Below, in pieces: positions 18,843 to 29,324 of a DNA stretch of 64,000 nt. The number at the start of each line of letters is the position of its first letter. Positions within the stretch are counted from its first letter, which is position 1. The stretch comes from Aquamicrobium zhengzhouense (lineage in GTDB: Bacteria; Pseudomonadota; Alphaproteobacteria; Rhizobiales; Rhizobiaceae): positions 488,707 through 552,706 of the forward strand of contig NZ_JADGMQ010000001.1 in NCBI RefSeq assembly GCF_016124105.1, given 5' to 3'. Under the pieces are notes generated by a model. That model was not told where the DNA came from. It saw only the letters and a program-made list of their open reading frames with translations, and ran no database searches. The translations under genes and the position numbers were made by a program.

Positions 18843-19703
18843 CTAGAGCAATACTCGTGGATCTGCGATCCCCCGGAAGCTCGTCGGGACAGAGAAGGTC
18901 ATGCCGGCCAGCGGCTGCTCGGAAAGCGCGGTATCGTTCAGGCCTTGCCTTGCCGTCGTGATGAACAGCGTAGTCAGATCCGGCCCGCCGAAAGCTGGAC
19001 ATGTCGCCTGGCTTGTTGGCAGCTCGATCCGCAAATCCTCCTGGCCATCTCGATCAAACCGGATCACACAAGCCTTGCCCCAGCAGGCGACCCACATGTA
19101 CCCCTCGCTGTCAAAAATCGCCCCGTCGGGACTGATTTGTGCCTCACGGAGGTCCAGGAAGTCGGAACGATCACCAATTGGCCAGCCCTCGGCGTCGAGC
19201 CGCTGCTTCCAGATTATGCGCTGGCGTGTGTCGGTGAAGAAAGCATAATCCCCTTCCGGCGAAAAACAGGTGGCGTTCGGAATTTGGATATTAGGGCGAA
19301 GCGCCCGCAGTTCCCCCTTGTAGTAACGGTAGATCGTTCCCGCGCCAGGTTCCGCCTGCATTCCCATCGTGCCGAACCAGAAGCCGCCTTTGGGATCCGC
19401 TCGCCCGTCATTGGTCCGAAGTGCCGGCTCACTTGGCGGTAGCGGGCAAATCATCTCCCCCTCGCCTTTTACCAGGTCGAAGCGAATGAGGCCGTTGGCC
19501 CCTGCGACCAGAATGCAATCCTTGTCCACCCATCCTAGAGCCGACACCGGAACATCGAATGACCACTCTGCGGCTTCATCGCCTTTACGTGTCAATAGCC
19601 TGCGGCCAATGATATCGACCCAAAACAGCTGCTCGCGCAGCGGATGCCAAAGCGGTCCCTCGCCGAGGAAACACGATCGGTCGTCGAAAACTGATGGCTG
19701 CAA
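18843..19703 (-). CDS. SMP-30/gluconolactonase family protein
   Basis: The 286-residue six-bladed propeller protein probably hydrolyses a sugar lactone in the cytoplasm. The family's metal ligands appear to be present: Glu in CFLGEGPLWHP near residue 15, Asn in IPNATCFSPEGDYAFFTDT, and Asp in ISPDGAIFDSEGYMWVA. The start is TTG with a strong SD (GGGAGG, seven bases away). It is divergent from lexA and ends the extra block on that side. Confidence 0.88.
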   Translation of the reverse strand: MQPSVFDDRSCFLGEGPLWHPLREQLFWVDIIGRRLLTRKGDEAAEWSFDVPVSALGWVDKDCILVAGANGLIRFDLVKGEGEMICPLPPSEPALRTNDGRADPKGGFWFGTMGMQAEPGAGTIYRYYKGELRALRPNIQIPNATCFSPEGDYAFFTDTRQRIIWKQRLDAEGWPIGDRSDFLDLREAQISPDGAIFDSEGYMWVACWGKACVIRFDRDGQEDLRIELPTSQATCPAFGGPDLTTLFITTARQGLNDTALSEQPLAGMTFSVPTSFRGIADPRVLL

Positions 19704-19790
19704 AATGATCCTCCCAAATCAAATTAGAGAAGATTGATCTTGTGCCACAAGCTGGCGCGCTGTGCAGCCTCCCCACCCGGATATTGGCGA

Positions 19791-19836
19791 TTGCGGAACA
19801 CAACTGGAACAGATAGTGTTTGTTCTGGGTTTGTTT
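19791..19836 (+). promoter_or_regulatory. lexA promoter with LexA (SOS) boxes
   Basis: A perfect alphaproteobacterial LexA box in the GAAC-N7-GAAC orientation lies at 19796-19810. A second, near-perfect box GTTC-N7-GTTT lies at 19822-19836. A plausible promoter, TTGCGG (19791-19796), 17 bp, TAGTGT (19814-19819), has the first box in its spacer, so bound LexA would block RNA polymerase. This is the usual autoregulation of lexA. The divergent SMP-30 gene starts 92 bp away. Confidence 0.88.
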
Positions 19837-19859
19837 GTCTGATTCTGAAGGGGCGCCCG

Positions 19860-20570
19860 ATGCTTACACGCAAGCAACACGAACTGCTGCTCTTTATCCA
19901 CGAGCGGTTGAAGGAATCAGGCATCCCGCCCTCATTCGACGAGATGAAGGACGCTCTGGATCTGGCTTCCAAGTCCGGAATTCATCGCCTGATCACCGCC
20001 CTTGAAGAGCGAGGCTTCATTCGGCGTCTGCCTAATCGTGCTAGAGCGCTTGAAGTTCTACGCCTGCCCGACTCGATTGCTCCCGGCCTGAACTCCGCAA
20101 AGAAATTTTCTCCGAGCGTGATCCAAGGCAGTCTGGGGCGTACCCCCGAGCCGTCAAGACTACACACCGCTGGCAACGACGCGGCGGCGGCCATTTCAGT
20201 GCCTGTAATGGGACGCATCGCAGCTGGTGTGCCGATCAGCGCGATACAGAACCAGACGCACACAATCAGTGTTCCGCCGGAGATGCTGCGCGGTGGCGAA
20301 CACTACGCGCTTGAGGTCAAGGGCGACTCGATGATTGAAGCCGGTATCTTCGATGGCGACACCGTGATTATCCGTGACGGCTCCACTGCTACTCCGGGAG
20401 ACATCGTGGTGGCGCTGGTCGACGATGAGGAAGCAACGCTGAAGCGGTTTCGCCGCAAGGGCGATTCAATCGCGCTCGAGGCGGCAAATCCGGCATATGA
20501 AACACGAATTTTCGGGCCCGACCGGGTCAAGGTTCAGGGTCGGCTCGTCGGGCTAATTCGTCGCTACTGA
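19860..20570 (+). CDS. lexA: SOS-response repressor LexA
   Basis: LexA represses DNA-damage genes and cleaves itself when RecA filaments form. The 236-residue protein has a winged-helix DNA-binding domain (1-65, with [23 protein letters not shown]), a cleavage site at Ala122-Gly123 (RIAAGVPI), catalytic Ser157 (GDSMIEAGI) and Lys195 (ATLKRF). The ATG at 19860 gives the standard N-terminus [10 protein letters not shown]; the frame is open upstream through the operator region but lacks a start there that makes sense. The last 7 bp overlap the end of comEC. Confidence 0.97.
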   Translation: MLTRKQHELLLFIHERLKESGIPPSFDEMKDALDLASKSGIHRLITALEERGFIRRLPNRARALEVLRLPDSIAPGLNSAKKFSPSVIQGSLGRTPEPSRLHTAGNDAAAAISVPVMGRIAAGVPISAIQNQTHTISVPPEMLRGGEHYALEVKGDSMIEAGIFDGDTVIIRDGSTATPGDIVVALVDDEEATLKRFRRKGDSIALEAANPAYETRIFGPDRVKVQGRLVGLIRRY

Positions 20571-22945
20571 TCGGCGTCTTTGGGCGCGGTTGACGGCAAC
20601 GGGCGGCTTCTCGAAGGTTCGCCTTTATATTCAGCCAATCCGCGCGCTGCCCTGGAATACCGCCGATGATCGTGCCAGGGGCGGAGCGGCAAGTTGATTG
20701 CTTGCCGCAATTTTGCGGGTGCATTTGGTTCCCGAGGCAGCCTGATTTCGGCCGCGCCGTTCAGGGCAAGGTCGCGGCTCGTCAGGACAAGGGTTAGGCC
20801 GTCCACGCACGGATTTAGGATGGTGGCATCGGCGATGATCAGGACCGTGCTTTCGCCGCATGCGGCACGAGCGATGTCATCGGATGCCGTGTAGGTAATG
20901 ATGGCACCCGTCCAATGCTTGGCCGAGCAATATAGCTCGTCGCACTGAAACTCACCCTTCATAGCGGCCGCCTTCTCATGAGTCGGCTTGAGGACGTTCG
21001 TTGCCTTCAACGCTCTTTGCCAGTTTTCGATGGTGAAGCCGCGTGGCCGGGGATTGTTTACGGCGACTGCACCATCCGACGTTTTCACGCCCACCAACCG
21101 CGCATCCTCCGAGACCAGAACATCCGGAATTGGATTCGATGCCAGGAGGACTATCACACCGGTAATCATCGGTATCGTTGCCGCATATCGCAACGATGTT
21201 TGCGCCATCGTCAGCAGCGCCAGTCCGGATGCCAAAAGGAGCACCGCAAAGGTGGAGATCGCACCTGTCGAATCAAGGAAGCTATGTTGGGCAAGTTGCG
21301 TAGCAATCGCGTTCATCGCGGCGATCCCCTCCCCCATGGCGTATAGGGGCAGTCCGTCCCAGCCGAGGGGCATCAGAACGGAGGCCAGGACGGCCATTGG
21401 CATTACAACAACGGAGACAATTGGCATCGCAGCCAGATTAGCCAGCAATCCGAGCGGCGAGACATGTTGAAAATGCCAAGCGCTGAAGATCGCCGTCGCA
21501 CTGCCTGCGATAACCGACGTCATGGCGAGTGCGGCAGCGGCGGAGATCAAATTGCGCACACCCCTCCCAACTGCAGTTCGGCCTTTCACACCCGTTCCGT
21601 GGCTCCGTCGTGATTTCCGTCGTCTGCTCCACGCCGCATAAGCAGCAACAAGCGCGGCAGTCGCGGCGAAAGACATCTGAAAAGAAGGGCCAGCGACTTC
21701 ATGCGGGGAGATTACAAGTATGATGATCGCGGAAATCGCCAAGTTTCGCATTGTCAGCGCTGCGCGATCGAAGACAACCGCCAGAAGCATCACTGCCAGC
21801 ATCAGAAAACTTCGTTGTGCAGCAACGTCAGCACCTGAAATCAATAAATAAAATGCGGACGCTGCCAGTGCGAGCACTGCTGCAAACTTCTTGACCGGCC
21901 ATCGTGTTGCGAATGCCGGCCAGAGCGCGAAGAGGCAACGTAGAGTGACCATCAACGTCCCGCCTACCAGCGCCATGTGGAGGCCGGAGATCGAAATGAC
22001 ATGGTAAAGCCCCACGACACGCAGAGCGTCGTTAATCTCTTCCGGGATACCAGCCCGAATTCCGGTAATTAGAGCGGCTGCGATTGCCCCTTCCGGCCCT
22101 CCGACCACAGAAATTATCCGCTCGGCCATTTTCTGGCGTAACAGTTCGATTTTCGCACGCGCTTGGGCGTCAACGCTAAGCGAAGGCCAGCTCCGCTCCG
22201 CCAAGACCGGATTTCCTAGAAAAAAACCAATCGCTCCTATTCCCGTGAAATAGCTCTGGAACGCGAAATCATAGCTATTCGGTCGGACCGGTCCAGAAGG
22301 AGGGATAAGCCGTACAACGCCTTGGACGACATCTCCTGGCCCAACTCCCTCCGGCAGAGCCCGTGCCGTAACCCTCACCCGATCGGGCGAATAGCGCAAA
22401 ACGGGACGCTCGGTCGCCAAGACTTCGAGCGTCAGGCGCACACGTCCCGAGGCTTGATGCTCAACCCGATCGACTCGTCCCGTCAGCCGGGTCGTGATTT
22501 CGGATCCAATAATCTTTGTTCTTTTGAGGCCCGTCTCAACTTTGCCAAGCAGCGCTCCAAGGGAGACTACAAGAAGGGCTGCCGCAAGCATTTTCAGTAG
22601 TGGGTGCCTTCGCAATCGCCATGCTGCGACACCGAACAAGGACGCGACGACGAGGACGCCCAGCAGCGACGGCTCATAGGGCCAGGCGAAATAGACAAGC
22701 GCTCCGATACCCAGCAAGACAGGCAAGAAGAGGAATTGCGTTCCCTGATCACGCTCGGCGTCGAAGGTCCGCCCAATGCGAGCTTTGACGCGGTCCCGAT
22801 CCAAGAACAGCCCGTATATCGGGATGCTCGGCAGACGACGATTTTGGCTGGGTTGCCCTGAAATACCTGACACTGCGGCCAGCAAGTCTCGATCGCCGTG
22901 AAACTGACGGCGCTCGTCAGAGTATGATGTCTCCTCCCCGCCCAT
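20564..22945 (-). CDS. comEC: ComEC/Rec2 family competence protein
   Basis: This is a 793-residue polytopic membrane protein with an N-terminal DUF4131 region (about 75-230) and the Competence domain: [41 protein letters not shown], then helices to about residue 600. The C-terminal part (from about 640) is a reduced beta-lactamase-like region. ComEC forms the channel for single-stranded DNA uptake in competent bacteria; whether this organism is competent cannot be told, and no other com genes are here. It is convergent with lexA. Confidence 0.9.
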   Translation of the reverse strand: MGGEETSYSDERRQFHGDRDLLAAVSGISGQPSQNRRLPSIPIYGLFLDRDRVKARIGRTFDAERDQGTQFLFLPVLLGIGALVYFAWPYEPSLLGVLVVASLFGVAAWRLRRHPLLKMLAAALLVVSLGALLGKVETGLKRTKIIGSEITTRLTGRVDRVEHQASGRVRLTLEVLATERPVLRYSPDRVRVTARALPEGVGPGDVVQGVVRLIPPSGPVRPNSYDFAFQSYFTGIGAIGFFLGNPVLAERSWPSLSVDAQARAKIELLRQKMAERIISVVGGPEGAIAAALITGIRAGIPEEINDALRVVGLYHVISISGLHMALVGGTLMVTLRCLFALWPAFATRWPVKKFAAVLALAASAFYLLISGADVAAQRSFLMLAVMLLAVVFDRAALTMRNLAISAIIILVISPHEVAGPSFQMSFAATAALVAAYAAWSRRRKSRRSHGTGVKGRTAVGRGVRNLISAAAALAMTSVIAGSATAIFSAWHFQHVSPLGLLANLAAMPIVSVVVMPMAVLASVLMPLGWDGLPLYAMGEGIAAMNAIATQLAQHSFLDSTGAISTFAVLLLASGLALLTMAQTSLRYAATIPMITGVIVLLASNPIPDVLVSEDARLVGVKTSDGAVAVNNPRPRGFTIENWQRALKATNVLKPTHEKAAAMKGEFQCDELYCSAKHWTGAIITYTASDDIARAACGESTVLIIADATILNPCVDGLTLVLTSRDLALNGAAEIRLPREPNAPAKLRQAINLPLRPWHDHRRYSRAARGLAEYKGEPSRSRPLPSTAPKDADQ

Positions 22946-22971
22946 GCCGCGGCCCCCGATCTGGTAAGCGC

Positions 22972-22999
22972 TTGCACGATGAGGGCGCTATGCTACATG
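22972..22999 (+). promoter_or_regulatory. Possible gltX promoter
   Basis: TTGCAC (22972-22977) and TACATG (22994-22999) are spaced by 16 bp in the short divergent region between comEC and gltX. The match to the alphaproteobacterial housekeeping promoter is moderate. Confidence 0.4.
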
Positions 23000-23056
23000 A
23001 GCGCCAGATAATTGCCATCGGCACTACAAGTGCCCCGCGTTTCATGGATGGATCAA

Positions 23057-24481
23057 GTGTCCGACAAGGTAGTCACTCGTTTCGCGCCTTCGCCCACCGG
23101 CTTTCTGCATATCGGTGGTGCCCGCACCGCGCTCTTCAACTGGCTATACGCCAAGCACACCGGCGGCGTCATGCTGCTGCGAATTGAGGACACTGACCGT
23201 GAACGATCGACCGAAGCTGCCACAAGCGCGATTCTTGAGGGCTTGAAGTGGATCGGTCTCGAATGGGACGGGGAGCCGGTCTCTCAATTCGCACGCGCGG
23301 AACGACATCGCGAGGTGGCGAACGAACTCGTTTGTGCTGGCAAAGCTTATTATTGCTACGCGACGCCGCAGGAACTGGAGGAAATGCGCGAAAAGGCTCG
23401 CGCCGAGGGTCGTCCCCCACGCTACGATAGCCGCTGGCGCGACCGTGATCCGTCAGAGGCACCTGCGGGCGTAAAGCCGGCAATCCGGATCAAGGCGCCA
23501 CAGGATGGCGAGACTCTGGTGCGCGACAAGGTGCAGGGCGACGTCCGCTTTCCCAACAAGGATCTGGATGATTTCATCATCCTACGTTCGGACGGCAACC
23601 CGACCTACATGCATGCCGTGGTGGTGGACGATCATGATATGGGCGTCACCCATATCATTCGTGGCGACGACCATCTTACCAACGCTGCACGCCAGACCAT
23701 CATTTACGAGGCGATGGGATGGGACGTGCCGGTGATGGCGCACATTCCGTTGATCCATGGTGCAGATGGAGCGAAGCTCTCCAAGCGCCACGGCGCGCTC
23801 GGTGTCGAGGCATATCGAGCGATGGGCTATTTGCCGGAAGCACTGCGGAATTATCTCGTGCGTCTTGGCTGGAGCCACGGCGACGATGAGGTAATGTCGA
23901 CCGAAGACATGATCAACTGGTTCGACATCGTTGATGTAAACAAAGGAGCAGCGCGCTTCGATTTCGCGAAACTGGAAGCCCTCAACGGCATCCACATGCG
24001 CAACTCACGCGATGAGGCCCTCTTGGATCAGTTCCTGGCAACGCTGCCCTACATTGAATCCCGCGGTGCCATCCCGTTGGACCTGACCTCCGAGCAGAAG
24101 GCGAAGCTGCTTGCTGCCCTACCCGGGCTCAAGGAACGAGCAAAGACCCTCGTTGAGCTAGCGGATTCGGCACAGTACCTGTTCGTCGCACGGCCGCTTG
24201 CGCTTGATGAGAAGGCGAGTCAGATTCTCGACGCTGACGCCCGTGCCGTCATCGGCGCACTCCTGCCACGTTTCGAGTCGCTTGAAGAGTGGAGTGCAGC
24301 GACCACCGAAGCCGCGGTTCGTGAACATGCCGAATCTTCTGGCCTGAAGCTGGGCAAGATCGCTCAACCGCTCCGCGCAGCCTTGACCGGAAGATCGACA
24401 TCGCCTGGGGTCTTCGACGTTCTGGCTGTCCTCGGAAAGGATGAGAGCCTTGGTCGTTTGCGCGATCAAGCAGCAGGATAA
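23057..24481 (+). CDS. gltX: Glutamate--tRNA ligase
   Basis: This class I aminoacyl-tRNA synthetase charges tRNA-Glu (and often tRNA-Gln in alphaproteobacteria, corrected later by GatCAB). The protein has 474 residues. [24 protein letters not shown] carries the HIGH motif and [10 protein letters not shown] the KMSKS motif. I chose the GTG at 23057, which gives the common N-terminus [15 protein letters not shown]; an in-frame ATG lies 9 bp upstream at 23048 and is nearly as good. Confidence 0.95.
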   Translation: MSDKVVTRFAPSPTGFLHIGGARTALFNWLYAKHTGGVMLLRIEDTDRERSTEAATSAILEGLKWIGLEWDGEPVSQFARAERHREVANELVCAGKAYYCYATPQELEEMREKARAEGRPPRYDSRWRDRDPSEAPAGVKPAIRIKAPQDGETLVRDKVQGDVRFPNKDLDDFIILRSDGNPTYMHAVVVDDHDMGVTHIIRGDDHLTNAARQTIIYEAMGWDVPVMAHIPLIHGADGAKLSKRHGALGVEAYRAMGYLPEALRNYLVRLGWSHGDDEVMSTEDMINWFDIVDVNKGAARFDFAKLEALNGIHMRNSRDEALLDQFLATLPYIESRGAIPLDLTSEQKAKLLAALPGLKERAKTLVELADSAQYLFVARPLALDEKASQILDADARAVIGALLPRFESLEEWSAATTEAAVREHAESSGLKLGKIAQPLRAALTGRSTSPGVFDVLAVLGKDESLGRLRDQAAG

Positions 24482-24510
24482 TGGTAACTTTTTGAGCAGC
24501 CGCTTATATT

Positions 24511-24521
24511 TTGCATTGCAA
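24511..24521. promoter_or_regulatory. Palindrome upstream of gltA
   Basis: TTGCA-T-TGCAA is a perfect short inverted repeat 123 bp before the gltA ATG. It could be an operator or chance; no regulator can be named. Confidence 0.25.
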
Positions 24522-24644
24522 CATTTGCCGGGCGGTTTAGCTTGGCAGGGTAAACCAAATCGGATAGCTAGTTTGCGCGATCGGGGGTTGCCGCAGGGCG
24601 CGATGCTGATCGGTGGCGGGGAAACTTACTAAGAGGTGATTGTC

Positions 24645-25934
24645 ATGAGCAGCACAGCTGCAACGCTTGATTTCAAGGGAAAAGCCAATGAATTCAAGGT
24701 TCGACAAGGGACTGTAGGGCCGGAAGTCATCGACATCAGCTCGCTCTACAAGGATACGGGGGCGTTCACCTACGATCCTGGTTTCACGTCCACTGCGAGC
24801 TGTGAGTCTAAGATCACCTACATTGATGGTGACGAAGGCGTTCTGCTGCACCGCGGTTATCCGATCGAACAACTCGCTGAAAATGGCGACTTCCTCGAGA
24901 CCTGCTACCTGCTTCTTTACGGCGAACTGCCGACCAAGGCGCAGAAGGAAGATTTCGACGATCGCGTGACGCGCCATACAATGGTGCACGAGCAGCTATC
25001 ACGCTTCTTCACCGGCTTCCGCCGCGATGCACACCCGATGGCCGTCATGTGCGGTGTCGTCGGTGCGCTGTCGGCATTCTATCATGACTCCACCGACATC
25101 TCCGATCCGCACCATCGTATGGTTGCATCGATCCGCCTGATCGCCAAGATGCCTACGATTGCGGCAATGGCCTATAAGTACCACATCGGCCAGCCGTTTA
25201 TATATCCGAAGAACGAGCTGTCTTTCGCAGCGAATTTCCTCCACATGTGCTTCGCTGTGCCGTGCGAAGACTACAAGGTGAACCCGGTTCTCGCTCGCGC
25301 GATGGAGCGGATCTTCATCCTTCATGCCGACCACGAGCAGAACGCGTCGACGTCGACGGTTCGCCTGGCCGGTTCTTCGGGTGCGAACCCGTTCGCGTGC
25401 ATTGCCGCTGGCATTGCCTGCCTCTGGGGCCCTGCTCACGGTGGCGCTAACGAAGCCGCTCTGAACATGCTTGCCGAGATAGGCTCGGTCGACCGTATCC
25501 CGGAATACATCGCCAAGGCCAAGGACAAGAACGATCCGTTCCGCCTGATGGGCTTTGGACACCGCGTCTACAAGAACTATGACCCGCGCGCGAAGATCAT
25601 GCAGAAGACGACGCATGAGGTTCTCGGCGAGCTGGGCATCAAAGACGATCCGCTGCTGGACGTCGCCATGGAGCTCGAGAAGATCGCTCTGACCGATGAG
25701 TACTTCATCGAGAAGAAGCTTTATCCGAACATCGACTTCTATTCGGGTATCACGTTGAAGGCGCTCGGTTTCCCGACCACCATGTTCACCGTGCTCTTCG
25801 CCGTTGCTCGTACCGTCGGCTGGGTTGCGCAGTGGAAGGAAATGATCGAAGATCCTAGCCAGCGTATCGGCCGCCCGCGCCAGCTGTACACCGGCCATGC
25901 TTCTCGTGACTACGTGCCGATAGCAAAGCGCTGA
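24645..25934 (+). CDS. gltA: Citrate synthase
   Basis: This enzyme condenses acetyl-CoA with oxaloacetate at the entry of the citric acid cycle. The 429-residue protein is of the long, hexameric Gram-negative type. Catalytic motifs are seen in [45 protein letters not shown] and [15 protein letters not shown]. The ATG at 24645 is seven bases after AGAGGTG; an in-frame GTG at 24636 overlaps that SD and is rejected. Confidence 0.97.
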   Translation: MSSTAATLDFKGKANEFKVRQGTVGPEVIDISSLYKDTGAFTYDPGFTSTASCESKITYIDGDEGVLLHRGYPIEQLAENGDFLETCYLLLYGELPTKAQKEDFDDRVTRHTMVHEQLSRFFTGFRRDAHPMAVMCGVVGALSAFYHDSTDISDPHHRMVASIRLIAKMPTIAAMAYKYHIGQPFIYPKNELSFAANFLHMCFAVPCEDYKVNPVLARAMERIFILHADHEQNASTSTVRLAGSSGANPFACIAAGIACLWGPAHGGANEAALNMLAEIGSVDRIPEYIAKAKDKNDPFRLMGFGHRVYKNYDPRAKIMQKTTHEVLGELGIKDDPLLDVAMELEKIALTDEYFIEKKLYPNIDFYSGITLKALGFPTTMFTVLFAVARTVGWVAQWKEMIEDPSQRIGRPRQLYTGHASRDYVPIAKR

Positions 25935-25947
25935 TCGCACTCACATC

Positions 25948-25975
25948 AAAAAGGGCGCCTCGAGCGCCCTTTTTT
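25948..25975. terminator. Bidirectional rho-independent terminator between gltA and lpxB
   Basis: GGGCGC (25953-25958) pairs with GCGCCC (25964-25969) around a CTCGA loop. There are five A before it and six T after it, so it can stop both the rightward gltA transcript and the leftward lpxB transcript. The lpxB stop codon lies in its T-run. Confidence 0.92.
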
Positions 25976-27128
25976 AATTCGCAATCCTGCGCAGCACCGT
26001 TTCCGCAGCAAGGTCGCCTGGCGGCTTCAGCATCGCCATGTTTCTGGCAATCTGTGCCAGACCGTCAAGCTGCGCTGCGCGGCTTGGAGTATCGGACCAT
26101 AGCTGCTCGACGAGGCGGGCCAGAAATTCCGGGCGTACGAACTCGTTGTAAAATTCCGGAACGACCGGCCAATCCGCGATCAGGTTCGGCAAGGCTGCAG
26201 ACCACGTTGTAACGAAGCGTGTGAGTTGCGACGCGATCCAATCCGGCCTGTAACACGAGATCATCGGCACGCCCGATAGAGCCAGTTCGAGCAGAACGGT
26301 ACCCGAAGCGGCAAGCGCCGCATCAGACTTTCCGAATGCCCGCCACTTTTCCTCGGTGGTCTCGACGATCGCTGGTTGTACCGTCCAGTCTGAGCATGCC
26401 GCCTTTACCGCGCCTGCAACGTGCGGCACAGTTGGAACGACGATGTCAAAGTCAGCACCCCGCTGACGCAAAATATCGACGGTCTCGCGGAAGGGCTCTA
26501 GCAGACGGCTGACTTCGCTTCTTCTTGAACCCGGCAGGATAAGAAGTTGTTTTCTGCCTGAGCGCGCCCGTCGCGCCTGAAGATCCGCTGCCGCTTTGAC
26601 CCCGGGATTCGCGGTCAGGCGATGGCCCACATAGGTACCCGGAGGGCCCGAGAGCTTTTCAAGTGCGCGTGGCTCGAATGGCAGCACACACAAGATTTCA
26701 TCGACAAAGGGGCGCATTGCCGGTGCCCTGCCCGACCGCCAAGCCCACACGCTCGGGCACACGTAGTGAATAATCGGGATCGACGGATCTGCTGCTCTGA
26801 CCTTCTTCGCGACTCGTAACGCAAAATCGGGGCTATCAATGGTAACCAGGCAGTCAGGTTTTGCCTTGGCTATAGATGACGACGTTTTACCAATCCGCCG
26901 GATTAGACGCGGTAGATCTTTCAGGACTGCCGTGATGCCCATAAGGGCGATTTCGGAGCTGTCAAACAACGAATTAAGGCCGGCATTAGCCAGATGACGT
27001 CCGCCAACCCCCACCAGCTCAACGGATCGCCCAGAAATCCGCGTCAGTGACTCGACCAGGTCTGCACCCAGCAAGTCGCCGGACTCTTCACCTGCAACTA
27101 TGGCAATCCGCAAAGGTCTAGCGGGCAT
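25974..27128 (-). CDS. lpxB: Lipid-A-disaccharide synthase
   Basis: This glycosyltransferase joins UDP-diacylglucosamine and lipid X to make the lipid A disaccharide at the inner membrane. The protein has 384 residues with the N-terminal LRIAIVAGEESGDLLGADL, YVCPSVWAWRSGRA and ILPGSRRSEVSRLLEPF, all characteristic of LpxB. The ATG at 27128 is six bases after AGGGTG; two upstream starts (27134, 27137) overlap this SD. It overlaps the end of lpxI by 11 bp and is the last gene of the leftward run. Confidence 0.96.
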   Translation of the reverse strand: MPARPLRIAIVAGEESGDLLGADLVESLTRISGRSVELVGVGGRHLANAGLNSLFDSSEIALMGITAVLKDLPRLIRRIGKTSSSIAKAKPDCLVTIDSPDFALRVAKKVRAADPSIPIIHYVCPSVWAWRSGRAPAMRPFVDEILCVLPFEPRALEKLSGPPGTYVGHRLTANPGVKAAADLQARRARSGRKQLLILPGSRRSEVSRLLEPFRETVDILRQRGADFDIVVPTVPHVAGAVKAACSDWTVQPAIVETTEEKWRAFGKSDAALAASGTVLLELALSGVPMISCYRPDWIASQLTRFVTTWSAALPNLIADWPVVPEFYNEFVRPEFLARLVEQLWSDTPSRAAQLDGLAQIARNMAMLKPPGDLAAETVLRRIAN

Positions 27129-28020
27129 CAGCATCACCCTGTGTCTCGGGCACGATGCCGATCAGAAACAGCCCAAGCTCGTCCGCGCGCATAACGGTTC
27201 GTTCGAAATCAAGAATGAAGCACCCACCGGCTTCTACCGCGACCCCAGCAAGGCCCGCCTGATACGCCTGGTCCATCGTATCCGGTCCAATTGCGGGGAT
27301 GTCCGCTCGACGTTCCTGCTGCGGCTTGAACCGTTTGACGAGAACGCCTCGCTTGGTTCCGGCCAAACGACCGTGTGTCCGCATGTCCCCAGTCCTCTCG
27401 AGCAGACCTTCGGTCCCCTCGATTCCTTCAAGGGCGATGACACGCTGTCCAATGGCAACAGCGCCCTGACCGATATCAAGCTTACCTATCAGCTCAGCCG
27501 CTTCTGAGCCGGCCGTGATATCGACGAGATCAGTTTTCGTTGGCGCGGCCTTAGTCAGAAGTCCTTTTGGTGCCAGCAGATCCGGCACAATCTCGTGTGC
27601 GCCAACGACCTTAATTCCCTGGCGTTCGATAGCCGAGATCACGGTCCGTAGGAGCCCATCATCTCCGCGCATGAGGCCCGCCGCAACACGTGTTACCAGA
27701 CGCATCAACGTCCAGTTCCATTTCATGCCAAGCAGACGTGGCCGTCTGCCGACGCTGCCCGCCAAGATCACATGGGAAACTTGTTCGCGGCTGAAACGAT
27801 CGAGCAACGGCCCAAATTCCTCAAGCCGCACAGATATCTGGGAGATACCGGCAAAATCTACTGGGTCAGCTTCGCCATCAAGCACCGCTACAAACGGATT
27901 ACAACCTTGTGTGTAAAGCGTACGCGCAACGGCGATAGGCAAAGCGCCGCCACCTGCAATGATGGCGACGCGACCGTCCCTAAAATTGATAGGCGCAGAT
28001 GTCTTTTCAGTCGGCGTCAT
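27118..28020 (-). CDS. lpxI: UDP-2,3-diacylglucosamine pyrophosphatase LpxI
   Basis: LpxI hydrolyses UDP-diacylglucosamine to lipid X and replaces LpxH in many alphaproteobacteria. The protein is about 300 residues with VAIIAGGGALPIAVARTL, the internal HVILAGSVGRRP and GDDGLLRTVISAIERQGIKVVGAHEIVPDLL, followed by GPDTMDQAYQAGLAGVAVEAGG, all standard in the LpxI (DUF1009) family. The start is uncertain: ATGs at 28044, 28032 and 28020 all overlap the end of lpxA and none has a clear SD; I took the shortest. It sits between lpxA and lpxB in pathway order. Confidence 0.93.
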   Translation of the reverse strand: MTPTEKTSAPINFRDGRVAIIAGGGALPIAVARTLYTQGCNPFVAVLDGEADPVDFAGISQISVRLEEFGPLLDRFSREQVSHVILAGSVGRRPRLLGMKWNWTLMRLVTRVAAGLMRGDDGLLRTVISAIERQGIKVVGAHEIVPDLLAPKGLLTKAAPTKTDLVDITAGSEAAELIGKLDIGQGAVAIGQRVIALEGIEGTEGLLERTGDMRTHGRLAGTKRGVLVKRFKPQQERRADIPAIGPDTMDQAYQAGLAGVAVEAGGCFILDFERTVMRADELGLFLIGIVPETQGDADAR

Positions 28021-28840
28021 TGTCACTGGCATTGTCGCGGTCATCCAATGCGGGTACCACGAAATGCCGCTTGCCGCGACTGGTCATGAAGTCGAGGATT
28101 TCGACCACCTGCGGAATATCCGAGTAGGCCTGCCGAACCGCTTCGGCATTCTCTGCAACCGTTCCCTCGCTTGAGAAGAGCATCCGGTACGCCGCGCGCA
28201 TGGCCTGCAACTGCGAGCGGCTCAACCCGGCACGCTTCAACCCGACCACGTTGTATCCGTGCAGCGTTGCGCGGTTACCAACCGCCATCGCGTAGGGAAT
28301 GACGTCGCCTACAACTGCTGAGCAGCCGCCAAGAAAAGCCCGACGCCCGATACGCACAAATTGGTGGACCGCAGTGAGGCCGCCAATGATTACATATTCG
28401 CCAACTTCACAATGCCCGCCGAGCGTTGCTCCGTTTGTAAGCGTGACATTGTTTCCAACGATGCAGTCATGAGCGATGTGCGAGTAGGCTAGCAGAAAAC
28501 AATTGTCCCCGACCACCGTGGCACCGGTTCCTGCATCTGATCCCTTGTGGATCGTCACGGATTCGCGGATGTCACAGTTGGCGCCGACGGTGAGCGTAGT
28601 AGGACCGCCCTTATGTTTGGTGTCCTGAGGCAAGCCGCCGAGCGTGGCAAACGCCTGAATTCGCGTACCGCTGCCGATGGTAGTGACGCCCTGCACCGAT
28701 ACGTGATTGCTCAAATGTACGTGATCACCAAGTACCACGTCGGGCCCGACGTGGCAGAAGGGGCCCACATAAACGCCAGCACCGAGCTGTGCGCCCGCCT
28801 CAACGAGCGCACTCGGATGAACAAATGTTTCCGAATTCAT
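28007..28840 (-). CDS. lpxA: UDP-N-acetylglucosamine acyltransferase LpxA
   Basis: LpxA performs the first acylation of lipid A synthesis. The 277-residue protein has an N-terminal left-handed beta-helix built of hexapeptide repeats and the catalytic region FLLAYSHIAHDCIVGNNV with the essential histidine. Its C-terminal helical part includes YNVVGLKRAGLSRSQLQAMRAAYRMLF. It lies 10 bp after fabZ. Confidence 0.97.
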   Translation of the reverse strand: MNSETFVHPSALVEAGAQLGAGVYVGPFCHVGPDVVLGDHVHLSNHVSVQGVTTIGSGTRIQAFATLGGLPQDTKHKGGPTTLTVGANCDIRESVTIHKGSDAGTGATVVGDNCFLLAYSHIAHDCIVGNNVTLTNGATLGGHCEVGEYVIIGGLTAVHQFVRIGRRAFLGGCSAVVGDVIPYAMAVGNRATLHGYNVVGLKRAGLSRSQLQAMRAAYRMLFSSEGTVAENAEAVRQAYSDIPQVVEILDFMTSRGKRHFVVPALDDRDNASDNDAD

Positions 28841-28850
28841 AGGTGCTCCG

Positions 28851-29324
28851 TTAGTTCGCCGGCTTTGGCGACATCATCGCAGAAATCTCGGCCTCAGCAA
28901 CCTTGTTGCCATCTACGATGCCCTCGCAGGCAAAGCGCCAGATATTGCCGCGCTGCTTGAGCTTCTTAACGTGAATTTCCAGGCGATCACCCGGAACGAC
29001 CGGTTTGCGGAATTTCGCGCCGTCAACCGTCATGAAGTAGACCAGCGACGGCTTGTCTTCGCCCGTGCTGCGAATGCAGATCGCGCCAGCAGTCTGTGCC
29101 ATTGCTTCGATGATCAATACGCCCGGCATCACCGGCTGTTCCGGGAAATGGCCCTGGAAATGTGGTTCGTTGATCGTGACGTTCTTGATGCCGATCGCGG
29201 AGTTATCACCGTCGATCTCAATCACCCGGTCGATGAGCAAAAATGGATAGCGATGCGGCAGCAACCGCATAATCTTTAGAATATCGAGGCTTTCAAGCGT
29301 GTTGTTCTGAGTTTCCTCAGCCAT
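28851..29324 (-). CDS. fabZ: 3-hydroxyacyl-ACP dehydratase FabZ
   Basis: FabZ dehydrates beta-hydroxyacyl-ACP in fatty acid synthesis and competes with LpxA and LpxD for hydroxymyristoyl-ACP, which explains its place between them. The protein has 157 residues with [14 protein letters not shown], catalytic His59 ([13 protein letters not shown]) and Glu73 (IIEAMAQ). The ATG at 29324 overlaps lpxD by 8 bp; upstream extension of the frame lies inside lpxD and is not needed. Confidence 0.96.
   Translation of the reverse strand: MAEETQNNTLESLDILKIMRLLPHRYPFLLIDRVIEIDGDNSAIGIKNVTINEPHFQGHFPEQPVMPGVLIIEAMAQTAGAICIRSTGEDKPSLVYFMTVDGAKFRKPVVPGDRLEIHVKKLKQRGNIWRFACEGIVDGNKVAEAEISAMMSPKPAN

Noticed and set aside
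24999-25940. A 313-codon minus-strand frame opposite gltA
   Set aside because: Antisense shadow of citrate synthase with arginine/histidine-rich, low-information sequence.
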